Position numbers and translations under genes: made by a program | Part shown: positions 17,223-26,039 of the stretch, piece after piece | Layout: each line of letters starts with the position of its first letter | Position numbering within the stretch: the first letter of the stretch is position 1 | Notes under the pieces: generated by a model | Database searches by the model: none | What the model was told of the DNA's origin: nothing | The model's input: only the letters and a program-made list of their open reading frames with translations | Assembly (NCBI GenBank): GCA_031375105.1 | Contig: JANMHJ010000046.1 | Coordinates: 217,558 to 281,557, forward strand | Length of the DNA: 64,000 bases | Reading direction: 5' to 3' | From: JANMDU01 sp031375105 | GTDB lineage: Bacteria > Pseudomonadota > Gammaproteobacteria > Burkholderiales > Burkholderiaceae_C

Positions 17223-17236
17223 TTGATCTAGATCAA
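17223..17236. promoter_or_regulatory. FNR/Anr box between uspA and ccoI
   Basis: TTGATCTAGATCAA, a perfect dyad of the FNR consensus TTGAT-N4-ATCAA. Possible -10 elements lie 32 bp away centre to centre on both sides: TATTGT (17195-17200, minus) for uspA, and TATGCT (17259-17264, plus) for ccoI. One box may thus serve two divergent class II promoters. Confidence 0.88.
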
Positions 17237-17273
17237 ACGATGAGAAGATGAAATTCTTTATGCTCAAACGCAT

Positions 17274-19646
17274 ATGAGCAGCCCCTCCCACCCCCTTACG
17301 ATGGCATCCGTCCAAGCTGGTGTCTTGCTTCCAGTTGGTAGTCGGGATGAAAGCAGTGCGAGCACTGTTCCAGCGCCTTGGCAATCATTTGACGACGATG
17401 CCAAATGGAAGTCATTCAGTCAAGCGCAGGGCAATGAAATATGGGTTTCTCGCGTCAAGGTGCAGGGCATGCACTGTAGCGCCTGCGCTGCCAGAGTGCA
17501 GCAGAGCCTGAGGCAAGTGCCGGGCGTGCTGAGTGCGCAGGTTGATGCGATGTCCTCGCGTGCGCGCATCACGTGGGATCAGCGGCTAGTGAAACCATCA
17601 AGGTGGTTGGCTGCTGTCGCTGGGGCTGGTTACGCACTCGTGCCCATTCAGGGTGCCGATGCTCTGGAGCAATCGCGTCTTGAGAAGCGAGCCATGCTAT
17701 GGCGATGGATGGTTGCAGGTTTTTGCATGATGCAGGTCATGATGTACGCTTGGCCAAACTACAGCGCTGGAGCAGGCGAGATTGATCCGCTCAGCGATCA
17801 ACTGCTGCGCTGGGCCAGCTTGCTATTGACCTTGCCTGTGATACTTTTTTCGTGCGGCCCATTTTTTCGTGCTGCATGGAACGACGTCAAGCATGGCCGC
17901 ATCAGCATGGATTTACCGGTCTCTTTGGGTATAGCATTGACCTTTGCTGTTAGCACGGCAGCGGTGATGGATCCAGCGGGCTTGTGGGGATCGGAGCTTT
18001 ATTTCGATTCACTCACGATGCTGGTCTTCTTCCTTCTGACTGGTCGTTGGTGGGAGGCGCGCCTGAAGCAGCAAGTTGCAGGGCAACTTGAGGCGGGCGC
18101 AGATCAACTGCCTGTGTCTGCCCAACGGGTGGGCGTTGGTGGTGAGGTGCGAGCTGTTCCAACGCAGAGCCTGAATGTCGGTGATGTCATTCATGTGCGC
18201 ATGGGCGAAAGCTTTGCTGCCGATGGTGTGATCGTCGATGGCGATTCTGAGGCGGAGGAGTCTTTGTTGACGGGCGAGGCGATCCCAGTAGCCAAGGGCT
18301 TGAATGACGTCGTCTATGCAGGAACGACCAATTTAACCGCTCCTCTGCAAGTGCGCTTGACGCAAGTGGGTAATGACACCAAGCACGGGGAAATGGCGCA
18401 ATTGATGCAGAGCAGTTTGCACACGAAGCCTCAAATCGTACAAATCGCAGATCGCGTAGCCAAACCGTTTCTAATCGTGGTGCTTTTGCTGGCGCTGGCA
18501 TCCTTTGCGTTTTGGTGGTCATCTGATCCACATCGTGCGGTGCTGTCTGCTATCGCGATTCTGATCGTTACCTGCCCATGTGCTCTGGCGCTGGCTGCAC
18601 CAGCCGCTTTTTTATCCAGTGCTTCGGCGTTGGCTCAAAAGGGATTGCTCGTTCGTGATCTCTCCGCGCTTGAAAGATTATCAAGAATCAACCACTTTAT
18701 TTTCGATAAAACAGGATCGTTGACGCGAAGTCAATTGGCTGCCGCAGCGGTGGAGGTGCTGCCAAGAATAGACAAGGAGCAAGCCCTTGCGCGGGCGGGA
18801 GGGCTGGCTAGCCACAGCATGCACCCAGTGTCACAAGCTGTGCAGCAGTATGTTGCTGACTCTGGCGTGAACTCTGATTGCCATCTTTTTGTCAACGTTC
18901 AAGATGTGCCTGGTCAAGGTGTGAGAGGCGAAATCAGCTTGGAAGGCCTGCCGCCTGTGGAATATCGCTTGGGTTCAGCCGTATTCTGCGGATTGGAGCC
19001 GCAAATCAGTGGCATAAATTCGCGCGAGGTTTATTTGACCGATGGCCAAGGCCTTTTGGCCACCTTTTCTCTCAATGAAGAGCTGCGGCCTGATGCGAAT
19101 TGGACGATCCATGAAATCAGGCGCAGCTTAAACGAGCAAGCGCCTTCGATGCCTTCGCATTTGAGCATCATGTCGGGCGACGCGATGCCATCCGTGATGC
19201 GTATAGCGCAGCAACTCAATTGGCAACACAACACCGATGAGATCTTTGCGGCATGCTCCGCGCAAGACAAACTCAAAGGCCTGCGAAACCTTCAGACCCA
19301 AGGCTATCGCGTTGCGATGGTGGGCGATGGCATCAATGACTCTCCTGTCTTGGCGGCGGCAGAGGTTTCGTTTGCGCCAGCGCAGGGTGCAGCGTTGGCC
19401 AGCGTAAAAGCAGATTTTCTGCTCACTGCGCAATCCTTGGCACCCATTGCGATGGCGCACAAACAGGCGCAGCGAACGATGCGCATCGTTAAGCAGAACC
19501 TCATTTGGGCGCTGATCTACAACTTGAGCTGTGTGCCGCTTGCTTTAGCGGGCTTGCTTTCGCCTTGGATGGCAGGGCTCGGCATGGCATTGAGCTCCTT
19601 ATTTGTTTTGATGAATTCTTTGTGCTTACAGCGCACCGGGAACTAA
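17274..19646 (+). CDS. ccoI: Copper-transporting P1B-type ATPase for cbb3 oxidase assembly
   Basis: Pumps copper across the inner membrane for assembly of the cbb3 oxidase. The 790-residue protein has an N-terminal extension, one heavy-metal-associated domain (VQGMHCSACAARVQQSL), membrane helices, the actuator motif ESLLTGEAIPV, the CPC motif VTCPCALALAAP, the phosphorylation site FDKTGSLT and the hinge MVGDGINDSPVL. The phosphorylation motif has Ser where DKTGT is near universal. An SHSMHP motif replaces the usual HP locus. ccoS follows by 4 bp. The predicted FNR-dependent start point lies only about 3 bp before this ATG, so either the mRNA is almost leaderless or the real start is at ATG 17301. 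Confidence 0.9.
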   Translation: MSSPSHPLTMASVQAGVLLPVGSRDESSASTVPAPWQSFDDDAKWKSFSQAQGNEIWVSRVKVQGMHCSACAARVQQSLRQVPGVLSAQVDAMSSRARITWDQRLVKPSRWLAAVAGAGYALVPIQGADALEQSRLEKRAMLWRWMVAGFCMMQVMMYAWPNYSAGAGEIDPLSDQLLRWASLLLTLPVILFSCGPFFRAAWNDVKHGRISMDLPVSLGIALTFAVSTAAVMDPAGLWGSELYFDSLTMLVFFLLTGRWWEARLKQQVAGQLEAGADQLPVSAQRVGVGGEVRAVPTQSLNVGDVIHVRMGESFAADGVIVDGDSEAEESLLTGEAIPVAKGLNDVVYAGTTNLTAPLQVRLTQVGNDTKHGEMAQLMQSSLHTKPQIVQIADRVAKPFLIVVLLLALASFAFWWSSDPHRAVLSAIAILIVTCPCALALAAPAAFLSSASALAQKGLLVRDLSALERLSRINHFIFDKTGSLTRSQLAAAAVEVLPRIDKEQALARAGGLASHSMHPVSQAVQQYVADSGVNSDCHLFVNVQDVPGQGVRGEISLEGLPPVEYRLGSAVFCGLEPQISGINSREVYLTDGQGLLATFSLNEELRPDANWTIHEIRRSLNEQAPSMPSHLSIMSGDAMPSVMRIAQQLNWQHNTDEIFAACSAQDKLKGLRNLQTQGYRVAMVGDGINDSPVLAAAEVSFAPAQGAALASVKADFLLTAQSLAPIAMAHKQAQRTMRIVKQNLIWALIYNLSCVPLALAGLLSPWMAGLGMALSSLFVLMNSLCLQRTGN

Positions 19647-19650
19647 TGGG

Positions 19651-19788
19651 ATGGATATCTTATTGTTGTTGATTCCACTATCGGTATCTCTAGCGCTTCT
19701 CATCGTCATCGGGCTATGGTGGGCCGTGAATTCAGATCAATTTGAGGATCTTGATCAACAAGGCGAGAAGATTCTCAACCAAGATTGA
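19651..19788 (+). CDS. ccoS: cbb3-type oxidase assembly protein CcoS
   Basis: A 45-residue single-pass membrane protein: MDILLLLIPLSVSLALLIVI, then GLWWAVNSDQFEDLDQQGEK, then ILNQD. The hydrophobic helix followed by the aromatic/acidic WWAVNSDQFEDLD motif is the CcoS (FixS) signature. CcoS is needed to insert heme and copper into the oxidase. Its stop codon lies inside the FNR box of ccoN. Confidence 0.93.
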   Translation: MDILLLLIPLSVSLALLIVIGLWWAVNSDQFEDLDQQGEKILNQD

Positions 19789-19798
19789 TCTACATCAA
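19785..19798. promoter_or_regulatory. FNR/Anr box upstream of ccoN
   Basis: TTGATCTACATCAA matches TTGAT-N4-ATCAA in full. It overlaps the last codons of ccoS and lies 58 bp before the ccoN start. I see no good -10 hexamer at class II spacing, so the promoter geometry is not clear. Confidence 0.85.
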
Positions 19799-19856
19799 GA
19801 TCTGCAGATCAGCGCCCCCACACACTTGAAGCATTCACTATTGAGCAGAGGTCAGC

Positions 19857-21314
19857 ATGCAAGACACAGGTAAAACAGAAATGCAATCTAAGACGCATTC
19901 TTCGGCTACTTATCAGGATGACGTGGTTAGGCAGTTTAGCCTGGCAACTGTTTTATGGGGTGTCGTCGGCATGACTGTCGGTCTGCTGATTGCGGCTCAG
20001 CTGGCTTGGCCCGCGTTGAATTTCGGCGTACCTTGGTTAAGTTATGGGCGTCTGCGTCCTTTGCACACCAATGCGGTGATCTTTGCGTTTGGTGGCTGCG
20101 CGCTGTTTGCAACGAGCTATTACAGCGTCCAACGCACCTGCCAAACAGCACTTTTTTTACCGAAGCTGGCTAGCTTTACATTCTGGGGTTGGCAGGCGGT
20201 GATTGTTGCTGCAGCCATCTCTCTTCCAATGGGCTTTACTCAAGGCAAAGAATATGCCGAACTGGAGTGGCCCATTGATATTCTGATTGCGATTGTTTGG
20301 GTGTCATATGCGGTGGTGTTCTTCGGCACGATTGCTCAAAGAAAAGTCAAACACATCTACGTTGCCAATTGGTTCTATGGCGCATTTATCTTGACAGTTG
20401 CAATTTTGCATATTGTGAACAGCGCCGCCATACCCGCAGGTTGGATGAAATCCTACTCGGCCTATGCAGGTGTGCAAGATGCGATGGTGCAGTGGTGGTA
20501 TGGGCATAACGCAGTAGGGTTCTTTCTTACGGCTGGATTCTTAGGGATGATGTATTACTTCATTCCAAAACAAGCGGGCCGCCCTGTTTATAGCTATCGC
20601 CTATCGATTGTTCACTTCTGGGCATTGATTTTCACGTACATGTGGGCGGGCCCGCATCACCTGCATTACACCGCGCTGCCTGACTGGACCCAATCCATTG
20701 GCATGGTGTTCTCGCTCATCCTGCTTGCACCCAGCTGGGGCGGCATGATCAACGGCATCATGACGCTATCAGGCGCATGGCACAAACTGCGCGACGATCC
20801 GATTCTTCGCTTCTTGATTGTCTCGCTCTCTTTCTACGGCATGAGTACCTTTGAGGGTCCGATGATGTCGATCAAGACGGTCAACGCCTTGAGCCACTAT
20901 ACCGACTGGACTGTTGGCCACGTTCATTCTGGCGCCTTGGGTTGGGTTGGTTTTATTTCGATTGGTGCCATTTACTTCCTAATCCCACGGCTGTTTGGTC
21001 GTCCGCAAATGCACAGTATCAAGGCGATTGAAATGCATTTTTGGATTGCAACCATCGGTGTTGTTTTCTATATCGCAGCGATGTGGATCGCTGGTGTTAT
21101 GCAAGGTTTGATGTGGAGGGAAGTCAATGCCGACGGCACACTGGCTTACACCTTTGTTGAGTCAGTCAAGGCCACGTACCCCTATTACGTTATTCGCTTT
21201 GTTGGAGGCGCCCTCTACCTGTCTGGCATGTTGATCATGACCTGGAACGTTTGGATGACAGCGGTCGGCGGACGTTCGGTCATCGTTCAAATTCCAAGTC
21301 CCGTCGCTGCATAA
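19857..21314 (+). CDS. ccoN: cbb3-type cytochrome c oxidase subunit I
   Basis: The catalytic heme-copper subunit, which reduces oxygen at high affinity in the inner membrane. The 485-residue protein has about 12 helices. Heme and copper ligands are visible: LRPLHTNAVIFAFGG (low-spin heme His), VQWWYGHNAVGFF (CuB His), YMWAGPHHLHYTALPDW (the CuB His pair) and HYTDWTVGHVHSGALGW (heme His). A polar N-terminal tail of about 25 residues precedes the first helix. It is the first gene of the ccoNOQP operon, behind an FNR box. Confidence 0.97.
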   Translation: MQDTGKTEMQSKTHSSATYQDDVVRQFSLATVLWGVVGMTVGLLIAAQLAWPALNFGVPWLSYGRLRPLHTNAVIFAFGGCALFATSYYSVQRTCQTALFLPKLASFTFWGWQAVIVAAAISLPMGFTQGKEYAELEWPIDILIAIVWVSYAVVFFGTIAQRKVKHIYVANWFYGAFILTVAILHIVNSAAIPAGWMKSYSAYAGVQDAMVQWWYGHNAVGFFLTAGFLGMMYYFIPKQAGRPVYSYRLSIVHFWALIFTYMWAGPHHLHYTALPDWTQSIGMVFSLILLAPSWGGMINGIMTLSGAWHKLRDDPILRFLIVSLSFYGMSTFEGPMMSIKTVNALSHYTDWTVGHVHSGALGWVGFISIGAIYFLIPRLFGRPQMHSIKAIEMHFWIATIGVVFYIAAMWIAGVMQGLMWREVNADGTLAYTFVESVKATYPYYVIRFVGGALYLSGMLIMTWNVWMTAVGGRSVIVQIPSPVAA

Positions 21315-21351
21315 AAAAATTCAAGACTCATCACGTTTAAAGGTAATCCAC

Positions 21352-21984
21352 ATGTCAGAACACTCCGAAAACACGCCAAAAGGGTTTTCTCACGAGAAGA
21401 TCGAGACGAATAGTTTCCTGATGGTAGTACTCATCATCTTGGTTGTAGCTATCGGTGGCTTGGTAGAGATCGTGCCATTGTTCTTCCAGAAATCTCTCAC
21501 GCAACCTATTGCAGGGGTCAAACCCTATGAGGCGATGCAACTGGTGGGTAGAGACATTTATCTGCGTGAGGGCTGCTACAACTGCCACTCTCAGATGATT
21601 CGGCCTTTCCGTGCTGAAACGCTGCGCTACGGTCACTATTCCGTAGCGGGAGAGTTTGTCTACGATCACCCCTTTCAGTGGGGCAGCAAGCGTACAGGCC
21701 CTGACCTGCACCGCGTCGGCGGTAAATACAACGATGAGTGGCATCGCATCCACTTGACCAATCCACGCGATTTGGTACCTGAGTCGAACATGCCTGCATA
21801 TCCGTGGTTGAACACAACGAAAGTGTCAACGGATGATATTGGACAAAAGATGAGAGCCTTGCGTATTGTTGGCGTGCCATACACCGATGAGGAAATTGCA
21901 AAGGCACCCGAGCAGCTCAAAGGAAAGACTGAGATGGAAGCTCTGATCGCCTATTTGCAGGGTCTCGGTTTGGCTTTGAAATGA
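21352..21984 (+). CDS. ccoO: cbb3-type cytochrome c oxidase subunit II
   Basis: A membrane-anchored monoheme cytochrome c of 210 residues. One N-terminal helix (FLMVVLIILVVAIGGLVEIV) is followed by the heme-binding CYNCHSQMIRPFRAETLRYG and the distal Met region PESNMPAYPWL. It passes electrons to CcoN. It starts 37 bp after ccoN and is followed by ccoQ 12 bp on, with a ribosome site (ACAGGAGAG) before ccoQ. Confidence 0.97.
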   Translation: MSEHSENTPKGFSHEKIETNSFLMVVLIILVVAIGGLVEIVPLFFQKSLTQPIAGVKPYEAMQLVGRDIYLREGCYNCHSQMIRPFRAETLRYGHYSVAGEFVYDHPFQWGSKRTGPDLHRVGGKYNDEWHRIHLTNPRDLVPESNMPAYPWLNTTKVSTDDIGQKMRALRIVGVPYTDEEIAKAPEQLKGKTEMEALIAYLQGLGLALK

Positions 21985-21996
21985 CAGGAGAGAAAA

Positions 21997-22134
21997 ATGG
22001 ATATCAACACTTTGCGTAGTGCCGTGACGGTTCTCAGCATGCTGCTATTTCTGGGTATTGTGGCTTGGGCATGGTCCAAGAGCAACCGCAAGAGTTTCGA
22101 TCAGGCGGCTCAGCTGCCTTTGCTGGAGGAGTGA
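21997..22134 (+). CDS. ccoQ: cbb3-type oxidase subunit CcoQ (subunit IV)
   Basis: A 45-residue membrane protein: MDINTLRSAVTVLSMLLFLG, then IVAWAWSKSNRKSFDQAAQL, then PLLEE. A single helix followed by the AWSK(S)(N)RKSFDQAA motif marks CcoQ/FixQ, which stabilises the CcoNO-CcoP interaction. ccoP begins 5 bp later. Confidence 0.95.
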   Translation: MDINTLRSAVTVLSMLLFLGIVAWAWSKSNRKSFDQAAQLPLLEE

Positions 22135-22139
22135 CGGTT

Positions 22140-23051
22140 ATGAGTGATTTCTTCTCAAGCAGTTGGTCTTGGTTCATCTTGATCGCCACTTTGGTGAGTA
22201 TTGCGGCCTGCCTAGTTGGCTTGTTTCTTGTTATGGGTAAGAAGGTGCAGCCTTCGCCTGATAACACGACGGGCCACGTCTGGGACGGTGACCTCAAAGA
22301 ATCCAACAATCCTTTACCGCTTTGGTGGGTAGGTCTCTATATTTTGACGGTGATTTTCGGTGTGGGATATTTGTATCTCTACCCGGGTTTAGGCTCTTAT
22401 GTCGGATCGAGCGCTTGGTCATCAGAGGGACGCTACAACCAAGAGGTTGATGCAGGCCAGAAGAGCATGAAGCTTATATATGCGCAGTTTGCTGGCTTGA
22501 ATACTGAACAGTTGACACAAAATCCGCAGGCCATGGCCATGGCACAGCGCTTGTACCTGAACAACTGCGCCCAATGCCATGGATCTGACGCACGTGGTTC
22601 CAAGGGATTTCCAAACCTCACTGACAAAGACTGGTTACATGGCGGTAGTCCTGAGAATATCGTTGAAACCATCACCAATGGTAGAAATGCCAACATGCCT
22701 GCGCTGGGCGCGGCCGTGGGCAACTCTGATGATGTCCGTGATTTGGCCAACTACGTGCTCAGCTTGTCGGGTAGCCCCAACGATACGCTGCGCGCTGGTC
22801 TAGGGAAATCAAAGTTCACTTCTTGTGCAGCATGTCATGGTGTCAATGGCAAGGGCAACACAGCGCTTGGCGCACCCAACCTGACGGATGACGTTTGGCT
22901 GCATGGCTTTGGCAAAGAGTTCATCATAGAAATGATCAACAACGGCAAAGCCAACATGATGCCTGCACAAAAGGACCGTGTGAGTGAAGAGCAGATCAAG
23001 CTGCTGTCTGCCTATGTATGGGGCTTGTCGAACAAAGGCTTGGCCAAGTGA
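22140..23051 (+). CDS. ccoP: cbb3-type cytochrome c oxidase subunit III (diheme)
   Basis: A 303-residue diheme cytochrome c. Two N-terminal helices (WFILIATLVSIAACLVGLFL and LWWVGLYILTVIFGVGYLYL) flank the TTGHVWDGDLKE loop. Two cytochrome c domains follow with CAQCHGSDARGSKGFPNL and CAACHGVNGKGNTALGAPNL, and Met ligands in NANMPAL and KANMMPAQ. It accepts electrons from bc1 or soluble cytochromes. ATG 22140 is chosen because it comes right before the first helix; the open frame upstream overlaps ccoQ. Confidence 0.96.
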   Translation: MSDFFSSSWSWFILIATLVSIAACLVGLFLVMGKKVQPSPDNTTGHVWDGDLKESNNPLPLWWVGLYILTVIFGVGYLYLYPGLGSYVGSSAWSSEGRYNQEVDAGQKSMKLIYAQFAGLNTEQLTQNPQAMAMAQRLYLNNCAQCHGSDARGSKGFPNLTDKDWLHGGSPENIVETITNGRNANMPALGAAVGNSDDVRDLANYVLSLSGSPNDTLRAGLGKSKFTSCAACHGVNGKGNTALGAPNLTDDVWLHGFGKEFIIEMINNGKANMMPAQKDRVSEEQIKLLSAYVWGLSNKGLAK

Positions 23052-23088
23052 AAGCGATGAGTCAAGTCAAGTTGAAGGGCATTCATAA

Positions 23089-24537
23089 ATGACAGAAAGC
23101 AGTTCCTCGCGAAGCCAGAAGGTGATTCCCATCCTTTCGGCACCGGAACCTTTTGGCAGTGAGGGACACATCAGCCTGTTCAAATCGGAAGAGAAGATAT
23201 ACGCGAGGAGCGTTCAGGGCCGTTACGCCAAGTTGCGCTGGGCCGCTGTCTGGATCACGCAGTTGGTGTTTTATCTCTCGCCTTGGTTAGCCTGGGGGCA
23301 GCGTCAAGCGATTTTGTTTGATCTTGAGGCGCGACGCTTCTATATTTTCGGGTTGGTCTTGTATCCGCAGGATTTCATCTATCTGGCGACCTTGCTGATC
23401 ATTTGCGCGCTTTCACTCTTTCTCGTGACCGCCATCGCAGGACGGGTGTGGTGTGGCTACGCGTGTCCACAGACGGTGTACACCGAGATATTCATGGCGA
23501 TAGAGCGTTTCGTTGAAGGGGATCGCCAAAAGAGGCAAAAACTGGATGCGCAAACTTGGTCTGTGAAGAAGATAAGTCGCAAAGCTGCCAAGCATGGCTT
23601 GTGGCTTTTGGTTGCTTTGTGGACGGGGTACACCTTTGTTGGCTATTTCACGCCGATTCGCGATCTTGCTGCGCAAGTGATGAGCTTTCAGCTTGGCCCT
23701 TGGCAACTGTTTTGGATGTTGTTTTACGCCTTCGCTACGTACGGTAACGCGGGCTTCATGCGCGAACAAGTTTGTAAATACATGTGTCCCTATGCACGTT
23801 TTCAGAGCGCGATGTTCGACAAAGACACCCTGATCGTGACCTACGATGAAGATCGTGGCGAGCCACGCGGTGCAAGAGCTCGCAGTGCAGACCCTCAGCA
23901 ATTGGGCTTAGGCGCCTGTGTAGATTGCACCTTGTGCGTGCAAGTGTGCCCGACGGGCATCGACATTCGCAAGGGATTGCAATACGAGTGCATCGGTTGC
24001 GCAGCCTGCGTGGACGCTTGCAACGTCGTCATGGATAAATTGAAATATCCGCGCGGGTTGATTCGTTACAGCACTCAACAAGCTGTAGATAACAAATGGA
24101 GTTCAGCTCAGATTTTGCAACGACTGCGTCGACCGCGTGTGCTGGCCTATGGCGCTATCTGGGCGTTGGTGTGTGCTGCGTGGGTGGTGTCTTTGAGTAT
24201 CAGGCCCACTTTCATGGTCGATGTGGTGCGTGACCGTGGTGTGCTTGCTCGCATCATGCCTGGAGGAATTCTTGAGAACGTGTATCGCGTGCAAATCATG
24301 AATGCGTCAGACACTGCTCAGCGGTTTGTGCTGGAACCCAAGGGCCTGGACGGTATCAAGATAGCGGGTGAATCGAAAGTGGAAGTACCAGCGGCTGAGT
24401 CGCGCTGGGTTGTGCTTCGCCTTGATATTCCCTACGGTAGTCAAGCGCCCGGCGCTCATCCGATTGCCTTGCAAATTCAAAGTGATGTAGATAGCCATAC
24501 GTTGATCGAGAAAACAGTTTTTTACGTCCCAAGGTGA
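23089..24537 (+). CDS. ccoG: cbb3 oxidase accessory ferredoxin-like membrane protein CcoG
   Basis: A 482-residue polyferredoxin of the CcoG/FixG/RdxA family, reported to act as a cupric reductase feeding copper to the oxidase. Membrane helices include IYLATLLIICALSLFLVTAI. Cys motifs are GRVWCGYACPQTVYTEIFMA and EQVCKYMCPYARFQSAM, then two 4Fe-4S clusters in CVDCTLCVQVCPTGIDIRKG and ECIGCAACVDACNVVMDKL. A C-terminal Ig-like domain follows (RVQIMNASDTAQRFVLEPKG). It starts 37 bp after ccoP. Confidence 0.96.
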   Translation: MTESSSSRSQKVIPILSAPEPFGSEGHISLFKSEEKIYARSVQGRYAKLRWAAVWITQLVFYLSPWLAWGQRQAILFDLEARRFYIFGLVLYPQDFIYLATLLIICALSLFLVTAIAGRVWCGYACPQTVYTEIFMAIERFVEGDRQKRQKLDAQTWSVKKISRKAAKHGLWLLVALWTGYTFVGYFTPIRDLAAQVMSFQLGPWQLFWMLFYAFATYGNAGFMREQVCKYMCPYARFQSAMFDKDTLIVTYDEDRGEPRGARARSADPQQLGLGACVDCTLCVQVCPTGIDIRKGLQYECIGCAACVDACNVVMDKLKYPRGLIRYSTQQAVDNKWSSAQILQRLRRPRVLAYGAIWALVCAAWVVSLSIRPTFMVDVVRDRGVLARIMPGGILENVYRVQIMNASDTAQRFVLEPKGLDGIKIAGESKVEVPAAESRWVVLRLDIPYGSQAPGAHPIALQIQSDVDSHTLIEKTVFYVPR

Positions 24538-24541
24538 CCCT

Positions 24542-24841
24542 ATGACACGCAACCCAAACACACCATCCGCTGCCGCCGAGGCTCTCAAAGAGAAGCTATC
24601 TGGACCGTGGTGGCGAAATCCTTACTGTTGGCTTATTTTGGTAGGCCCCTTGACGGTGATCGTTGCCGGATTTTTGACGATGTGGATCGCGGTGTCCGGT
24701 GCCGATACGGTTGTCGAGAATTATTATCAAAAAGGCATTGCTCTAAGCCAGAAAAATGCCCAAGAACCTGCATCGCTGCTGCCTGCAAAGCAGGCACGTA
24801 ATCATGCAGCCACCGGCGGTTCACCTGCTGCAGCTAAGTGA
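24542..24841 (+). CDS. ccoH: FixH/CcoH family cbb3 assembly protein
   Basis: A 99-residue protein with one membrane helix (WLILVGPLTVIVAGFLTMWI) followed by the conserved VVENYYQKGIALSQ motif of the FixH family. That family helps assemble or stabilise the cbb3 oxidase. It is shorter than rhizobial FixH, with a truncated periplasmic part, as is common in betaproteobacterial versions. It starts 4 bp after ccoG, so it is translationally linked. Confidence 0.88.
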   Translation: MTRNPNTPSAAAEALKEKLSGPWWRNPYCWLILVGPLTVIVAGFLTMWIAVSGADTVVENYYQKGIALSQKNAQEPASLLPAKQARNHAATGGSPAAAK

Positions 24842-24871
24842 CGCCGCAGAACAACCTGCAAGGAGAGTGCA

Positions 24872-25111
24872 ATGATGAACTTACCGTGGATGTGTATTCT
24901 CTGGCCCTCGTTTCTTGCGGCTAGCGTGCTGGAGATGCTGGTCTTCGCGTTGATTGATCCCGCTGAACTCAAATGGGCGCAAATGCATGGCGGGATGTCA
25001 TCCCAAGGCATCTACTCGGTCGCGTTTTTTTTGTTTTGGTTGATCACTGTTGCTAGCAGCCTGATGACGGCTTGGCTCTCAAGATCTGGATCTGGTGACA
25101 AACTCGCTTAA
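24872..25111 (+). CDS. Small two-helix membrane protein of the cco operon
   Basis: 79 residues with two hydrophobic segments, ILWPSFLAASVLEMLVFALI and YSVAFFLFWLITVASSLMTA. A ribosome site (AAGGAGAG) precedes ATG 24872. It is the last gene of the ccoGH group and ends 1 bp before the convergent fnr stop. I recognise no domain; similar small proteins sit at this place in related bacteria, so a link with oxidase assembly is plausible but unproven. Confidence 0.75.
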   Translation: MMNLPWMCILWPSFLAASVLEMLVFALIDPAELKWAQMHGGMSSQGIYSVAFFLFWLITVASSLMTAWLSRSGSGDKLA

Positions 25112-25112
25112 A

Positions 25113-25835
25113 TTAGGTGCAAACTTGCGGGTTAGCAATCAATCGTAGGGCTTGTGAATCTAAGATGCGAACTTGACGCTGCTTTACTTCGACGATGCCT
25201 TCTGCCACAAACTTAGAAAAACTTCGGCTGACTGTTTCGAGTTTTAAGCCGAGATAACTGCCAATTTCTTCGCGCGTCATGCGCAAAACCATTTCTTGCG
25301 GCGAAAAGCCACGCGACTGTAGGCGCTGTGCAAGATTCAAAAGAAAAGCAGCCAAGCGCTCATCCGCTCGCATACTTCCCAGAAGAAGCATAACGCCCTG
25401 ATCGCGCACTATTTCTCGGCTCATCATTTTGTGCACATGCCGCTGTAGAGATACGACGCTGACGGACAGCTCTTCTAGCCGATCAAAAGGTATGACACAC
25501 ACCTCGCAATCTTCTAGTGCGATGGCATCACAAGCGTGTAGGTCGTTGACTATGCCGTCGAGGCCAAGCACCTCGCCAGCCATTTGGAAACCTGTGACCT
25601 GTTCTCTGCCATCTTCCATGCTGATGGTGGTTTTGAAGAAGCCCGTGCGAATGGCATAAAGATGGCGAAACGCCTCACCAATTTGGTAGAGATGTGCTCC
25701 GCGAGAGATTTTTTTGCGATTGGTGATCAGTTCATCAATATGCATCAACTCATCCGAGGTCAGGCCGATGGGCATGCAGAGCTCGCGCATATTGCAAGAT
25801 GAGCATGTAATCTTGGCTTCGTGAATCTTGATCAT
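25113..25835 (-). CDS. fnr: FNR/Anr-type oxygen-sensing transcriptional regulator
   Basis: A 240-residue Crp/Fnr protein. Cys 11, 14 and 20 (TCSSCNMRELC) and Cys 102 (DLHACDA) provide the four ligands of the oxygen-labile 4Fe-4S cluster. The cyclic-nucleotide-like barrel is followed by a long dimer helix and a helix-turn-helix with EEIGSYLGLKLETVSRSFSKF; the ETVSR recognition helix is that of FNR, which predicts binding to TTGAT-N4-ATCAA. Four such boxes occur in this window, at uspA/ccoI, ccoN, hemN and the copper ATPase. It lies between the cco and hemN genes. Confidence 0.93.
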   Translation of the reverse strand: MIKIHEAKITCSSCNMRELCMPIGLTSDELMHIDELITNRKKISRGAHLYQIGEAFRHLYAIRTGFFKTTISMEDGREQVTGFQMAGEVLGLDGIVNDLHACDAIALEDCEVCVIPFDRLEELSVSVVSLQRHVHKMMSREIVRDQGVMLLLGSMRADERLAAFLLNLAQRLQSRGFSPQEMVLRMTREEIGSYLGLKLETVSRSFSKFVAEGIVEVKQRQVRILDSQALRLIANPQVCT

Positions 25836-25957
25836 ATGAGCACTGAATTGAATGAACTAAAGCTTACCATGGGTAAAAATACTTGGACAGAGGGCTTCAA
25901 CATGGCTACCTGCTCAGAAGCAACCCTTTCGTGTGGTTTCTGTCGATTCGCCTTGGC

Positions 25958-25971
25958 TTGATCTGGATCAA
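25958..25971. promoter_or_regulatory. FNR/Anr box upstream of hemN
   Basis: TTGATCTGGATCAA fits TTGAT-N4-ATCAA. It lies 68 bp before the hemN start and 122 bp upstream of the divergent fnr gene, so it could act on either. The remaining bases of the 204-bp gap (25836-26039) show no other clear signal. Confidence 0.85.
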
Positions 25972-26039
25972 GACTTCGCACAGGCGTTCAAGGCACATTC
26001 AATGCTCCTTCATTGTGCAACGACCTGCTCAGATTCATC

